From positions 15,942,120-16,006,119 of the forward strand of contig OX375880.1 in the NCBI GenBank assembly GCA_947359465.1: 64,000 nt of DNA, read 5' to 3'. Numbering within the stretch: the stretch's first letter is position 1; every line of letters starts with the position of its first letter. Positions 1 through 9,973 of the stretch are shown in pieces. The notes under the pieces were generated by a model. That model was not told the DNA's origin. It did no database searches and saw only the letters and a program-made list of their open reading frames with translations. A program made the position numbers and the translations under genes. This stretch comes from Metellina segmentata. Taxonomy: Eukaryota; Arthropoda; Arachnida; Araneae; Tetragnathidae.

Positions 1-1253
1 AATGGAATCTTTCCGTAGAATTCTATTCTAAATAATCGATTAATGGAATCTTCCAAAGACAATTCTATTCTAAAGAATCGATTAATGGAATCTTTCAAAG
101 AAAATTCTATTCTAAAGAATGGATAAATGAAATATTTTCAGAGAATTCTATTCTTAAGAATATATCAGTGGAATCTTTCTAAAGAATTCTATTTCAAGGA
201 ATGGACAATAGAATTTTTCGCAGAATGAATTGTACTATGTATTAGGAAATAACCGACAGAATCTTACAGTTTTCTATTCTTAGGAGTGGTTCAAAATCAC
301 GTGACGTTGTCCTAGAATCTTTCCCATCGGGATGGATCCCGGATCGTCACCAAAACTCCATTGTGTTTGTTGCTCCAGTGTTACCTTAATTAAAATACAT
401 ATCTATTCTTAGTAAAGAACCAATAGAATCTTTCCAAGGGATTCTATTCTAAAGAGTGAATCAGTGGAATATTTCGGAATAATTCACTTCCAAAGAAAGG
501 AACAACAGAATAATTCCAAAGGTGAAGGATTACGAAGAATGAATTAGCAGAATCTTTCAAAGAATATATTATATTGCAAGGAAATGACCAACATAATCTT
601 ACTAACGGATTCTATTCTAAAGAATGGATCAATGAAAACTTCCCCCAAATGATTCATTTTCAAGAAAAGAAACAATATAATAATTCCAAAGGATCACATT
701 TCTAAAGAACGGAGGAGAAACTTCTAAGTGATTCTACCTTAAAGCTTGTATTCTTCTCGTGCATGACTTCTGACCCTATACGGAACTCTTTTTGACCAGT
801 TCTTTTCTTGACGAATAAAATCTTTCCAAAGATTTAACCAACAGAATCTTTCCAAAGACTGAACCAACAGAATCTTTCCAAAGACTTAACCAACAGAATC
901 TTTCCAAAGACTTAACCAACAGAATCTTTCCAAAGACTTAACCAATAGAATCTTTCCAAAGATTTAACCAACAGAATCTTTCCAAAGACTTAACCAACAG
1001 AATCTTTCCAAAGACTGAACCAACAGAATCTTTCCAAAGACTTAACCAACAGAATCTTACTAAAGGACTATTCTCTCTCGTAGGATAGGGTCAATGAAAT
1101 CTTTCCAAAGCATTCTATTCTAAAGAGAGTCAATGGAATCTTCCACAGAATGGATTCTATTGTAAGGAAATGACCAACAGAAGATACAGATTATTTTTTT
1201 GTAGGAAAGATCCCATTGAATCGTTCCAAAGAATTCTATTCTAGAGAAAGAAC
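1..1253. repeat. Satellite block 1 (41-bp and 26-bp units)
   Basis: Tandem copies of a roughly 41-bp unit alternate GAATCTTTCCAAAG with TTCTATTCTAAAG. At 828-1055 the array collapses to a cleaner 26-bp unit (AACCAACAGAATCTTTCC plus AAAGACTT), about nine copies. The array is broken by a SINE fragment (285-396) and by a non-repeated stretch near 700-800. The same word pair builds the satellite at 44450-45965. Confidence 0.9.
285..396 (+). repeat. SINE-A 3' fragment
   Basis: It matches the SINE body from GTGGTTCAAAAT through GGATCCCGGATCGTCACC to the TTAATTAAAATA tail. The head and 5' body are missing. It sits inside satellite block 1. Confidence 0.8.
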
Positions 1254-1255
1254 TT

Positions 1256-1330
1256 TAACGTGGTGCGGAAGTTTGAAAAGTGAAGAGCCAGCTCAAGTGT
1301 GACTCATCATCTGACGGTGGATCAGAATTA
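1256..1330 (+). repeat. SINE body fragment
   Basis: A degenerate copy of the central SINE segment (GGAAGTTTGAAAAGTG, CCAGCTCAAGTGTG, CATCTGACGGTGGATC) lies at the edge of satellite block 1. Confidence 0.7.
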
Positions 1331-2441
1331 CAATAGAATTCTCTGGCAGCTGTGAATGGGAAATTGTTATTGAATTGGATTTCTGGATATGAAAATTCCG
1401 CTGGTATATCTGAAGTTCGGATAGTTCGCGAGGAAGTATTATGATATGCAAACAAAGTTTTTAGAGGCTTTAATCCTCCTGGTGAATGTCTCGAATGTGA
1501 AAATCGCGTTACATGCAAATCCCAACAGATTTTAATTAACGAGATAGCTCACTTGACCAGGACCTGGTTGCGTCATCATAAAGGAAAATACACCTCCTGA
1601 GTACTTACGTCATTTCAAGGTTATGTGTGCATAGTTGGACTTCGGCGCCGGACTTTGAAAAACTGGATATGTGCATCGATTCTAAAAGTTTTCTTCATTT
1701 TGTTTTTGTCAAAAAACGGGACGAACTTTTGCATCTACCCAACAACAGCGCAGCGCACTGCATTTGCCCTTTATCACACCTCATCAAGAGCAACTGGTTC
1801 ACAATTCCAGATTCATTACCGGAATTAGGTTAGACGTGAACCATCACTGGAGCAGACAGAACCAGAGGGAAATGAGCGGATCGCTTTTTAAACGCCAATC
1901 TTCCGAATTACATTACACCCACAACAGGTATAAAATCCCATTCTGTGTAATGGGGTTACGAGATTAATCTCTGGGGTTATTATTCTAGATAAATTCATTG
2001 CAATTTTCCATAGAGAACCGAGCAGTAATTATTGGTCGGGTTAGAGGAAAAATGGGTATGTGATTGGTGGGAAATAATTACCGTTATCTTCTCCCCGAGG
2101 CAGCTGATGCATGTGTTCTTTTTTTTTTGGAAATAATTATGTACTGAACTCTCTCTCTCTCTTCCTTTAGTACAGGTAAGATACTTTTGTGGCGATGCAT
2201 TTGGCGCACTTTTTGAAACGTTTTATGACTGGTATAGGCAACCCATCTGTATTCGGATTACAGCTAGATTTCGAAATTTTGAGTTTTTAAGAACTGTTTA
2301 TATCAAGATTTCTTCAACTGACTTTATTCGTGTACCAAGAAAAGCAAACGGTATCGCATTCCTTATTGTTTGAACCATAAGGGAGGAGAAGTTTATCTCT
2401 AGTTAGTACCCATTCCAATTTCTTTCTCTCTGAATACTTTG
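1331..2441. other. Mostly unassigned AT-rich sequence
   Basis: Short ORFs overlap in several frames and none has recognisable protein features. A short CT run lies near 2147-2165. The 1622-1675 stretch is listed separately. Confidence 0.6.
1622..1675 (+). repeat. Diverged copy of a terminal-repeat-like motif
   Basis: TGTGCATAGTTGGACTTCGG followed by a GCCG..CTTTGAAAAACTGGATATGTGCAT stretch resembles the inverted arms at 63293-63328 and 63686-63721. It may be the end of the same unidentified element. Confidence 0.45.
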
Positions 2442-2541
2442 GGGTAGTGTGGAAGTTAGGAGAGTGGGGTGCCAGCTCAGGTGTTGCCTCGTCATTTGAC
2501 TGTGGATCAAAAAGACGTGTTGACGTCTTCGGTTCTTTCCC
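2442..2541 (+). repeat. SINE-A, left part (split by a hAT)
   Basis: SINE body runs from GTGTGGAAGTTAGGAGAG to GGTTCTTTCCC. It stops exactly where a hAT-type terminus begins and resumes at 9974, so a SINE was split by a 7.4-kb insertion. Confidence 0.85.
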
Positions 2542-2776
2542 CAGGGGTTCCCAACCTTTTAGTAGCTGCGTACCACTTGAAATTTTTAGAAGTTTTTGGC
2601 GTACCACCAGTCCTATATTTTTTTTAGAAACATATATCTAATGTCAGAAAAGTGCCCAATGGCTTGTTATTTTGTAATTAAAATACTAAGAAAGCTTCAT
2701 ATTTTATGATTAATGTACTTGTATTTCGTATTAATGATGTTTTAATAAAGGAAAGAAATAAAAGGATTATTGAAAA

Positions 2777-3426
2777 CTAGGGGGCCCGCCCCCTGCTCGC
2801 TGACGCTCGCCAACCCCCAGAGGATTACTTCGCAATCCTCATTGGTTTGCTGGGCGAACCTATGCTCGCTTCGCTCGCATCGATGAAGACATGTGTCCTA
2901 GCAGAAGGGATTGCTTACAAAATACAATATTCCAAAAAATATTTTTCAAATCAAAATTTTTTGCTGTTTTTGAGAAAAGATATATACAGTACCTCTAAAA
3001 TCATAATTCATATGAAAACTTTGAGCAAATTTTGACTCGAAACGTGAGCGTTGATTTCGAAATTGAATACCCATCATGTTGTTCGTGAGTCATTTACCCC
3101 AGAAATCGAGCCAACCAAACTTTTTCATTGATTTTGCTGTCGAAAGTTGTAGTGCAAGCGTCTTGTTGAACTATAATTGTTGGCCCTGAAAAAGACCGTT
3201 TTTTAAATGCCCCTGAAAAGATCCTCCGCTTTCTTTGATTTCTATTATTAACTGCAACAGCTCGACTAAAATTATTATTTTTTTCAATAAAATTTCATCC
3301 GATACCGCTATAAATTCTATTGAAGCGCGAGGCCTTATGGTAAACCAACAATCGTACAATGTTGCCAAAACGCGATAACAAATAACATCTTTTTTGCGTG
3401 CCACGTAAGAGAATTATATATATAGA
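2777..3426 (-). mobile_element. Non-autonomous Helitron, copy 1
   Basis: Read on the minus strand it begins TCTATATATATAATTCTC and ends in GGGCCCCCTAG. It sits between A and T with no TSD, the Helitron hallmark. The 3' end carries palindromic words (GCGAGCGAAGCGAGC, GCGAACC, GGCGAGCG). No Rep/helicase coding is present. It is inserted in the hAT element. Confidence 0.88.
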
Positions 3427-3523
3427 TTAGTTTTATATTTTACACACAGGTCTAAAAACAAATATTTTTAAATAATTAGTACAAACTAAGCAAACAAAGA
3501 TTAACATAATCAAAAATTAATCT

Positions 3524-3719
3524 TTAATGCGAAACTTGTTTGTCTTTTATTAAAATATCAATATCAGGTGCAATGGAGCTTAACTTCACTCTTAAGTCCT
3601 CTTCAACACTTTCTCAGTTTCTATATTTATTTTTTATATACAAAAGTTCAGAAAAACAACTCTCACACAAGTAACTAGTAACAAATGGAATAAGAAATAG
3701 CATAATGTGGTTGTACATA
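3524..3719 (-). pseudogene. hAT transposase C-terminal remnant
   Basis: The minus-strand frame gives IPFVTSYLCESCFSELLYIK, then after one in-frame TGA stop VEEDLRVKLSSIAPDIDILI and a natural stop after VSH. This pattern (CE..FS, a basic K..R stretch, DLR..LSSI.P.I) is the hAT dimerisation region as found in ZBED5/SCAN-like transposases. The upstream catalytic part is absent. The BEL/Pao element interrupted the sequence just upstream of this segment. It is non-functional. Confidence 0.75.
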
Positions 3720-3720
3720 C

Positions 3721-4122
3721 TAAATTGGACGACTGTGGTCCCGAGAATCAGACAGACAAATAAGTTTTAAAAACAATAACAAATTTAATGTAACACTGAA
3801 CAAGTTGACAAACGTCCTGCCACGCTAAGTGTGGACGAGTAAGTTACAAAGGTCCTGCCACGTTGAGTGTGGACGAGCAAGTGATTTTATTACAGTAAAA
3901 AGACATCAGTTAAAAAAAGGGACCTGTAGCGAGGCTAAGGAAAAACAACACATTACATATACTGCTTCTAAAAATAGATTTCTCTCAGCACCGCTATAGG
4001 ATAACATAGTGTAGAATCTGACCCTTGAGCGAGGCTAGGGAAAGGAACCCCCTTTTATGACCTCTAAAAATAGATCTCGAAGGACCAACAAGTGGGAAAA
4101 TCTCATGACCGTAGCGTAGACA
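3721..4122 (-). repeat. BEL/Pao 3' LTR
   Basis: 402 bp, matching 9468-9869 at a constant offset of 5747 with no difference seen by eye. On the coding strand it starts TGTCTACG and ends CCAATTTA, so it does not have the usual CA end. The left boundary is fixed by the TSD. Confidence 0.95.
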
Positions 4123-4136
4123 TACTCCCACCCTAT
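4123..4136 (-). other. Polypurine tract
   Basis: On the minus strand a GATAGGGTGGGAG run lies directly before the TGTCTACG start of the 3' LTR. This is the expected place for plus-strand priming during reverse transcription. Confidence 0.75.
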
Positions 4137-4143
4137 CAAGAAT

Positions 4144-7100
4144 TCATTCTTGATACAAAGGTAGAAGACACAATTTTACAATTGATCGTTTAAATGTGCC
4201 CCTAGCAGTTCTAATGGTGACCACCCGTACCAGATTATCCTTGCCTGGATGAGTCTCGATAACTCTGCCTAGAGGCCAAGTAGCTGGAGGGACGTTATCC
4301 TCTCGTAAGAGTACTAAATCACCAATTTTAATTGAACATTTTTTACTCCTCCACTTAGAGCGTTGCTGAAGTGAATTTAAATATTCGTGGTACCATTTTT
4401 TCCAGAAACCTTGTTTCAATTTTTGAATGAGCTCCCAACGGGTATGATAGGTCAACTTGTAGATGTTTACCTTTAATTCTGGGGGAGCAGTCAACAATTC
4501 TCCTATCAGAAAATGAGAGGGAGTCAAAACATCCAAATTCTCTATATCACCTTCACTAACCGTTGTAAGTGGTCTTGAATTCAGAATTGCTTCGATTTGA
4601 GAAAGTAAGGTTGTCAGTTCTTCAAAAGTCAGAGCTGTATCTCCAATAACTCGACGTAGGTGATATTTAATTGATCGGATTCCTGACTCCCAAATTCCTC
4701 CGAGGTGAGGAGAGGTAGGAGCGATGAAATGCCAATCAATTGAATTTTGATTTAAATAGTAGGATAACGACTCGTCTTTGTTTATCTTAGAAACAACATC
4801 ATGAATTTCAGATAATTTACGTTTGGCGCCAACAAAGTTTGTAGCATTGTCACTATAAATGTGCTTTGGAGTACCTCTGCGTGAACTGAAACGTCGAAGG
4901 GCTGCAATGAAGGCATTGGATGTAAGATCACTTACAGCTTCAATATGAACAGCCTTAGTGGAAAAACAAACGAACAAAGCTATATAACCCTTTGTTGATC
5001 TAGCTCCACGACCTTTATGAAGTTTGATACTTAGGGGTCCGGCATAATCAATACCACAAACTAAAAATGCACGATTCATATTTACACGATGATCCGGTAG
5101 ATTTCCCATTAATTGCTGAGAATTGGCACCTCTCCATCTGCAACATGAAATACATTTATGAATGACACTTTGTATAAGTTTTCTGACACCAGTTATCCAA
5201 TAAGCTTGACGCAAAATATTTGACAGTACAGTTGGACCGGCATGAAGGTATGATACATGATATTGTCTAACCACTAATGTACTAATTACATGCTGACGTG
5301 GTAAAATGATAGGATGCTTTGCATCGTACCTTAGTGGGGAGTTCTGCAAACGTCCTCCCACCCGTAAGACACCATCACTATCAATGAAAGGCGATAAGGA
5401 ACACAATGCACTTTTCTCATGCAGAGGTTTCCCATTTACAATAGCTTTGAACTCATCAGCGTAAAATTTCTTTTGCACATATAAAATAATCAATTTCAAT
5501 GCTTCCGTATGTTCATACACAGATAATGGCAAATTCAACTTAGCATCAGAAGTTATACAAGAAATATTTTGTACAATTTTTACATATTTTTTACAATTAT
5601 TAATAAATCTTCTACAATACGATAAAATACGCACTATTTTAGATAAGGAAGAACATTTATCAAACAAATCATCATATAAATCATTACCTTGAATCACAAC
5701 TGTAGAATACAATGGCTTTGGTTTTTCTTCTGAAAGTACCAAATCATTTTCCTTACCCTTATAAACATCTTTGGGCCATTCAGATTCATTTTTAATGAGC
5801 CATGGGGGTCCACACCACCAGAGATTATAATCAGCTAATAGAGATGGCCTTATACCTCTTGAAGCAACATCAGCAGGGTTAGATTTAGACTGAACATAAT
5901 GCCAATTTTCACAAGGTATGATGTCTAAAATTTCAGAAGTTCGATTCCCAATGAACGTTTTCCATCTACGTGGATGTGATGCCAACCAGGCTAAAACCAC
6001 TTTCGAATCACACCAGGCATACACCTTCATATTATGATTAATAAATGCATGTAAAATTAATTTTATCAGTCGAGATAGCAATAATGCTCCATTTAGTTCT
6101 AAACGAGGAATTGAAAGTTGCTTAATAGGAGCTACCCTTGTCTTAGCACATATCATGTTGACTTTAATTTCACCCGTTTCGTCTCGTTGTTTACAGTACA
6201 CGACAGCAGAATATGCAAGCTCAGAAGAATCACAGAAACCATGAATTTCAATATTACAATCAATTATATACAACCATCTGGGTATTTTAACAATTTGCAA
6301 ACAGTCAAATTCATCTTGAAATTTAGCCCATTTTTCCTGCAAATGAGGCGGTAAAATATCATCCCAACCTAATTTTTCGAGCCAAAGTTGTTGGAAGAAA
6401 ATTTTGATCACAATTGTGCATGGTGACAACAATCCCAAAGGATCAAAAATTCGTGATGATTGCGAAAGAATATTTCGTTTAGTAAAGGGGGGTTTAATGT
6501 TAAGTTGCACCTTAAAAATAAAATTATCAAAAGTTGAATCCCATTGGAGACCCAAAACTTTCGGGCAATCATCATTAAGAATATCTGTACATGAGAATTC
6601 ACTTTCATCAGGTGATATGTGCTCAATTAATTGTAAGGAATTCGATCGCCATTTTCTCAAATGAAAGCCTCGAGATTCCAATAGGTCAACAAGTTGTGAG
6701 CTAAAGTTTATTGCTGTTTGCAAACTATCAAATCCAGATAAAACATCATCAATATAAATATTATGCTTAATGATGTTAGCAATAATTGGGTTCTCAATCT
6801 CACAATCTACAGCAATTTGGTGCAAAGTTCTAGTAGCTAGGAAAGGTGCAGCAGAAGTGCCATATGTAACAGTACACAATTTATATTCTCTCATTCTAGC
6901 ATTTTGATCACTTCTCCACATAATTCTCTGGTAATTTTGATCTAGGGAATCCACCAAAACCTGTCTGTACATTTTCTCAATATCCGCCGAAAATGCTATT
7001 CTATGAACCCGGAAATTGAGCAGTATGGAGAAAATATCGTTTTGTAAAATATTACCAACACCTAAAATGGAATTTAACGAAACAGAAGTAGATGAGCGAC

Positions 7101-7458
7101 AAGAGCCGTCAAAAACTACTCTTAATTTAGTAGTTAAACTGGATGATTTAATAACCCCATGGTGAGGTAAATAAAAGACCTTAGAATTGTCAATATCTCG
7201 CTCCATAGGTTGAACTTGAATCATATGACCTAATGTTTCATATTCTTTCATAAATTGTTTGTATTCTCCTTCAAATTTCTTATCGCGATTAAATTTTCTC
7301 TCCATACTCAATAAACGGGATATTGCAGCAGGTTTAGAGTTTCCCAAAGTATCAGTGGATTTTATAAATGGAAGCTTTACAACAAATCGTCCGTCAGGAT
7401 TTAAGGTATAATTATCTTTAAAATGGTTTTCGCAAAATTCCTCTTCAGAATTTAAAAA
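4144..7458 (-). CDS. pol: BEL/Pao Pol: reverse transcriptase, RNase H, integrase
   Basis: This polyprotein copies element RNA into DNA and integrates it. Counting from the Met at 7347 (1067 residues): RT with PHHG (61-64), LRVVFDGS (75-82), SADIEKMYRQV (120-130) and catalytic YIDD (198-201); RNase H-like region with FCDSS (371-375), LELNG (416-420), CDSK (446-449) and PADVASRG (491-498); integrase zinc-binding H697, H702, C732 and C735; integrase DDE in GIDYAG (767), YSDNATN (833) and GIWESG (887); and a C-terminal DUF5641-like segment near 965-1062. All catalytic residues are present. The frame is open to 7458 and beyond, and the sequence before Met7347 is also BEL-like, so this is a continuation of the gag frame rather than an independent gene. 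There is no internal stop. Confidence 0.95.
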   Translation of the reverse strand, partial: FLNSEEEFCENHFKDNYTLNPDGRFVVKLPFIKSTDTLGNSKPAAISRLLSMERKFNRDKKFEGEYKQFMKEYETLGHMIQVQPMERDIDNSKVFYLPHHGVIKSSSLTTKLRVVFDGSCRSSTSVSLNSILGVGNILQNDIFSILLNFRVHRIAFSADIEKMYRQVLVDSLDQNYQRIMWRSDQNARMREYKLCTVTYGTSAAPFLATRTLHQIAVDCEIENPIIANIIKHNIYIDDVLSGFDSLQTAINFSSQLVDLLESRGFHLRKWRSNSLQLIEHISPDESEFSCTDILNDDCPKVLGLQWDSTFDNFIFKVQLNIKPPFTKRNILSQSSRIFDPLGLLSPCTIVIKIFFQQLWLEKLGWDDILPPHLQEKWAKFQDEFDCLQIVKIPRWLYIIDCNIEIHGFCDSSELAYSAVVYCKQRDETGEIKVNMICAKTRVAPIKQLSIPRLELNGALLLSRLIKLILHAFINHNMKVYAWCDSKVVLAWLASHPRRWKTFIGNRTSEILDIIPCENWHYVQSKSNPADVASRGIRPSLLADYNLWWCGPPWLIKNESEWPKDVYKGKENDLVLSEEKPKPLYSTVVIQGNDLYDDLFDKCSSLSKIVRILSYCRRFINNCKKYVKIVQNISCITSDAKLNLPLSVYEHTEALKLIILYVQKKFYADEFKAIVNGKPLHEKSALCSLSPFIDSDGVLRVGGRLQNSPLRYDAKHPIILPRQHVISTLVVRQYHVSYLHAGPTVLSNILRQAYWITGVRKLIQSVIHKCISCCRWRGANSQQLMGNLPDHRVNMNRAFLVCGIDYAGPLSIKLHKGRGARSTKGYIALFVCFSTKAVHIEAVSDLTSNAFIAALRRFSSRRGTPKHIYSDNATNFVGAKRKLSEIHDVVSKINKDESLSYYLNQNSIDWHFIAPTSPHLGGIWESGIRSIKYHLRRVIGDTALTFEELTTLLSQIEAILNSRPLTTVSEGDIENLDVLTPSHFLIGELLTAPPELKVNIYKLTYHTRWELIQKLKQGFWKKWYHEYLNSLQQRSKWRSKKCSIKIGDLVLLREDNVPPATWPLGRVIETHPGKDNLVRVVTIRTARGTFKRSIVKLCLLPLYQE

Positions 7459-9428
7459 GTCCCATTAAAATCTGGAATCTCTTCAGATTCCCAAAAACGT
7501 TTAAGCGTTTCATCAATGTTCATCTCTGAGTGAACACTGACAATGCAAATGTTTGAGTTAACGTCACTCTCTGAAACACCAGAAATTTTACCAGATATAA
7601 TCCAACCAAATAAAGTATTTTGAGCAATAAGAGTATTATTTGAACCAATAATTTGTCCAAACTGAATTAAAGAAAAGAAATAATCCGCTCCAATTATAAC
7701 ATCAATATTTTTAGGCTTATTAAAATCAATATCAGCTAATTGAATCGAATTTAAATAATACAAATTAGAAATATCAAACGATTCAGAAGGCAAAGGAGCC
7801 GTTAACTTGTTTAGAATATACGCCGTAATATTTATACAATTGGTATTATATGTGGAAAATAATGTAAGATCGACTGACCCCTTGGTGATTCCAGCATCAG
7901 TAGTTGATAATCCCTTCACAAGAAAACGAGCATTTTGCCTTTGAATGCCCAATTTCTGAGCACAAGATTCGGACACAAAAGAACACTGTGAGCCGGAATC
8001 TAACATGACTCGGATTAAATGCCTGTTTCCCGATGAATCCGAGGTGTAAACTCGAGCAGTAGGTAACAGAGCAATGTCTTGGGACTTGGCTGTAAAATTT
8101 GATCCATACACCATAGTAGCTGGAGATGGAGTCTCAGAAGGTGCACTTGGTTGGGTCGCTGCTACATTGCTCATCACATTTTCATGCAAACTAGAGTGAT
8201 GTTTTTGCTTGCAAACTCGGCAAGAAAAATCTGAAGCGCAATTATTTAATTTGTGCTGGTTTGAAAGGCAGTTGAAACACAATTGGTTTCTACGCACAAC
8301 ATTTTTTCGCTCAGTTGCAGAGAGCGATTTGAATTGATAGCACTTATGAAGTAGGTGAAGCCCACGACATAGAGGACACTTGTTAGAAGGACTGTTCTGA
8401 GGTTTAACTGAAGATGTTTTGAATTCTGGAACAGTTCTTTGATTGTAAGTTTTCTTAATTTCACTGCTGTAGCCTGGATTGTAGATTTCCAGCGCTGAAC
8501 AGCGGGTGTTGATGAATTTAATAAAATCCTGAAATGTTGGAAAGTCCACATCTGCGGTTTTCTGCGCCCATAGCTGTCGTGTTTCAGGATCAACTTTTTC
8601 CAAGAGAAGTTGAATCAACCAAGGATCACGGGATGCTGCTTCCTCTGCGATGGCTAACAAGCTACGAATGACTTCGTCCGAAGTATCCGCAATGTTTCTC
8701 AGTCCTTTTTCGTCTGGAGAGTTGGTGGACGGTTGATTGAGAAAGGTTTGGATTAATGAAGTTACGATAATTTTCTTTTTATCGTACCTCAGTAATAATT
8801 TATCCCACGCCTCATCATACGTGTTATTTGAGACGGGAATATGGCGGATGAGTGCAGCCGCTTCATCTCTCAGCAGACCCTTCAGGAACGTAAATTTCTG
8901 GACCTTCGATAAACTTTCATTGAAATGTACAGTTGACTCATACAAGTCCTTGAAACTGCCCCATTCCACGTACGATCCAGAAAACGAAGGGATGTTGACT
9001 GGAGGCAGATAAGCATCTTTCGATGAGCGTGTTGTATGGGGAGTGGTCAACAGGTCCGCAAGAAGCCTTTGTTGATCCGCGAGCTGCTCAAGTACTTTTT
9101 CCATACAGGAGTTGGGGATTGCAGGTGTCTCCGGTGGGCGAGTCGAGATGGACGTAAGTACCCGGTTTAAGGCCGCTTTCGTCCCGAAATACAGCTCTTC
9201 GACTTGGGGAAGGTCCGAAGCATCATCATCGACACAACCGTCTAAGCGCTGAAACTCCGAGAAAGCTGCTTCAAGCTTTTCTAGACGGGCACTCACTTCA
9301 TGTACATCGAAATCGGATGCATTTTCAATGTACGTCCGGATTCTCGTGATGGAGCCCTTGGCTCGGCCTCGCAGTGAAACAATTTGTTGCTGGGTAAGCG
9401 ACATGGCTTCAAGTCTGATCCTAATCAC
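7452..9428 (-). CDS. gag: BEL/Pao Gag and aspartic protease
   Basis: 658 residues. An N-terminal helical region holds a DUF1759-like capsid segment (about 138-290, with a GSYVEWGSF motif). Cys/His zinc knuckles follow at 351-415 (CPLCRGLHLLHKC, CFNCLSNQHKLNNC, CRVCKQKHHSSLH), which would bind RNA. A retropepsin-type protease has its catalytic motif LDSGSQ at 476-481 and a DVIIGADYF segment near 576-584. The upstream Met at 9428 lies about 20 nt after the primer-binding site; Met9 (MSLTQQQ) is an equally plausible start. It ends IPDFNGTF-stop in a T5 run, where related polyproteins would read on into Pol. This looks like a one-base slip or loss at the gag-pol joint. Confidence 0.93.
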   Translation of the reverse strand: MIRIRLEAMSLTQQQIVSLRGRAKGSITRIRTYIENASDFDVHEVSARLEKLEAAFSEFQRLDGCVDDDASDLPQVEELYFGTKAALNRVLTSISTRPPETPAIPNSCMEKVLEQLADQQRLLADLLTTPHTTRSSKDAYLPPVNIPSFSGSYVEWGSFKDLYESTVHFNESLSKVQKFTFLKGLLRDEAAALIRHIPVSNNTYDEAWDKLLLRYDKKKIIVTSLIQTFLNQPSTNSPDEKGLRNIADTSDEVIRSLLAIAEEAASRDPWLIQLLLEKVDPETRQLWAQKTADVDFPTFQDFIKFINTRCSALEIYNPGYSSEIKKTYNQRTVPEFKTSSVKPQNSPSNKCPLCRGLHLLHKCYQFKSLSATERKNVVRRNQLCFNCLSNQHKLNNCASDFSCRVCKQKHHSSLHENVMSNVAATQPSAPSETPSPATMVYGSNFTAKSQDIALLPTARVYTSDSSGNRHLIRVMLDSGSQCSFVSESCAQKLGIQRQNARFLVKGLSTTDAGITKGSVDLTLFSTYNTNCINITAYILNKLTAPLPSESFDISNLYYLNSIQLADIDFNKPKNIDVIIGADYFFSLIQFGQIIGSNNTLIAQNTLFGWIISGKISGVSESDVNSNICIVSVHSEMNIDETLKRFWESEEIPDFNGTF

Positions 9429-9449
9429 TTAGTTAAATATTTTTAAAAT

Positions 9450-9467
9450 ATCTCGTCGGTGCCTCCA
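9450..9467 (-). other. Primer-binding site
   Basis: Immediately inside the 5' LTR the minus strand reads TGGAGGCACCGACGAGAT, which pairs with a tRNA 3' end finishing CCA. I could not name the tRNA. It fixes the internal LTR edge. Confidence 0.85.
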
Positions 9468-9869
9468 TAAATTGGACGACTGTGGTCCCGAGAATCAGAC
9501 AGACAAATAAGTTTTAAAAACAATAACAAATTTAATGTAACACTGAACAAGTTGACAAACGTCCTGCCACGCTAAGTGTGGACGAGTAAGTTACAAAGGT
9601 CCTGCCACGTTGAGTGTGGACGAGCAAGTGATTTTATTACAGTAAAAAGACATCAGTTAAAAAAAGGGACCTGTAGCGAGGCTAAGGAAAAACAACACAT
9701 TACATATACTGCTTCTAAAAATAGATTTCTCTCAGCACCGCTATAGGATAACATAGTGTAGAATCTGACCCTTGAGCGAGGCTAGGGAAAGGAACCCCCT
9801 TTTATGACCTCTAAAAATAGATCTCGAAGGACCAACAAGTGGGAAAATCTCATGACCGTAGCGTAGACA
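9468..9869 (-). repeat. BEL/Pao 5' LTR
   Basis: 402-bp partner of 3721-4122. The outer edge is set by the CATAC TSD at 9870-9874 and the inner edge by the primer-binding site. It would carry the promoter and polyadenylation signals; no TATA box was assigned. Confidence 0.95.
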
Positions 9870-9973
9870 CATACTAAGAAATCGAACAAACTTCTTTAGA
9901 ATATTTGGGTCGTTCGTATCATCCTTGCGTACCACCTGAAACGTTGCCGCGTAACACCGGTTGGGAATCCCTA

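Larger units (their letters stand above)
3721..9869 (-). mobile_element. BEL/Pao LTR retrotransposon, full length
   Basis: The 6149-bp element has two 402-bp LTRs that look identical, a 5-bp TSD (CATAC at 3716-3720 and 9870-9874), a primer-binding site at 9450-9467, a polypurine tract at 4123-4136, and gag-protease and RT-RNase H-integrase frames in BEL/Pao order. No envelope-like ORF follows the integrase. Identical LTRs imply a recent insertion. The one defect seen is a frame change at 7452-7464. The element lies within an older hAT. Confidence 0.97.
2542..9973 (-). mobile_element. hAT deletion derivative hosting Helitron and BEL insertions
   Basis: The termini are CAGGGGTTCCCAACC at 2542 and its near-complement GGTTGGGAATCCCTA ending at 9973, a classic hAT-type inverted repeat. 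Both ends share a subterminal GCGTACCAC(C/T)TGAAA motif. Without the Helitron (2777-3426) and BEL/Pao element (3721-9869) only about 630 bp remain: two ends plus the C-terminal part of a transposase. The 5' end joins almost directly to that coding remnant, so this was already an internally deleted element. Flanking SINE sequence is continuous across it, but a clean 8-bp TSD is not evident. Confidence 0.8.

Noticed and set aside
2542..2776. hAT target-site duplication at 2534-2541 and 9974-9981
   Set aside because: The two octamers do not match; the insertion is inferred from SINE continuity and inverted termini instead.
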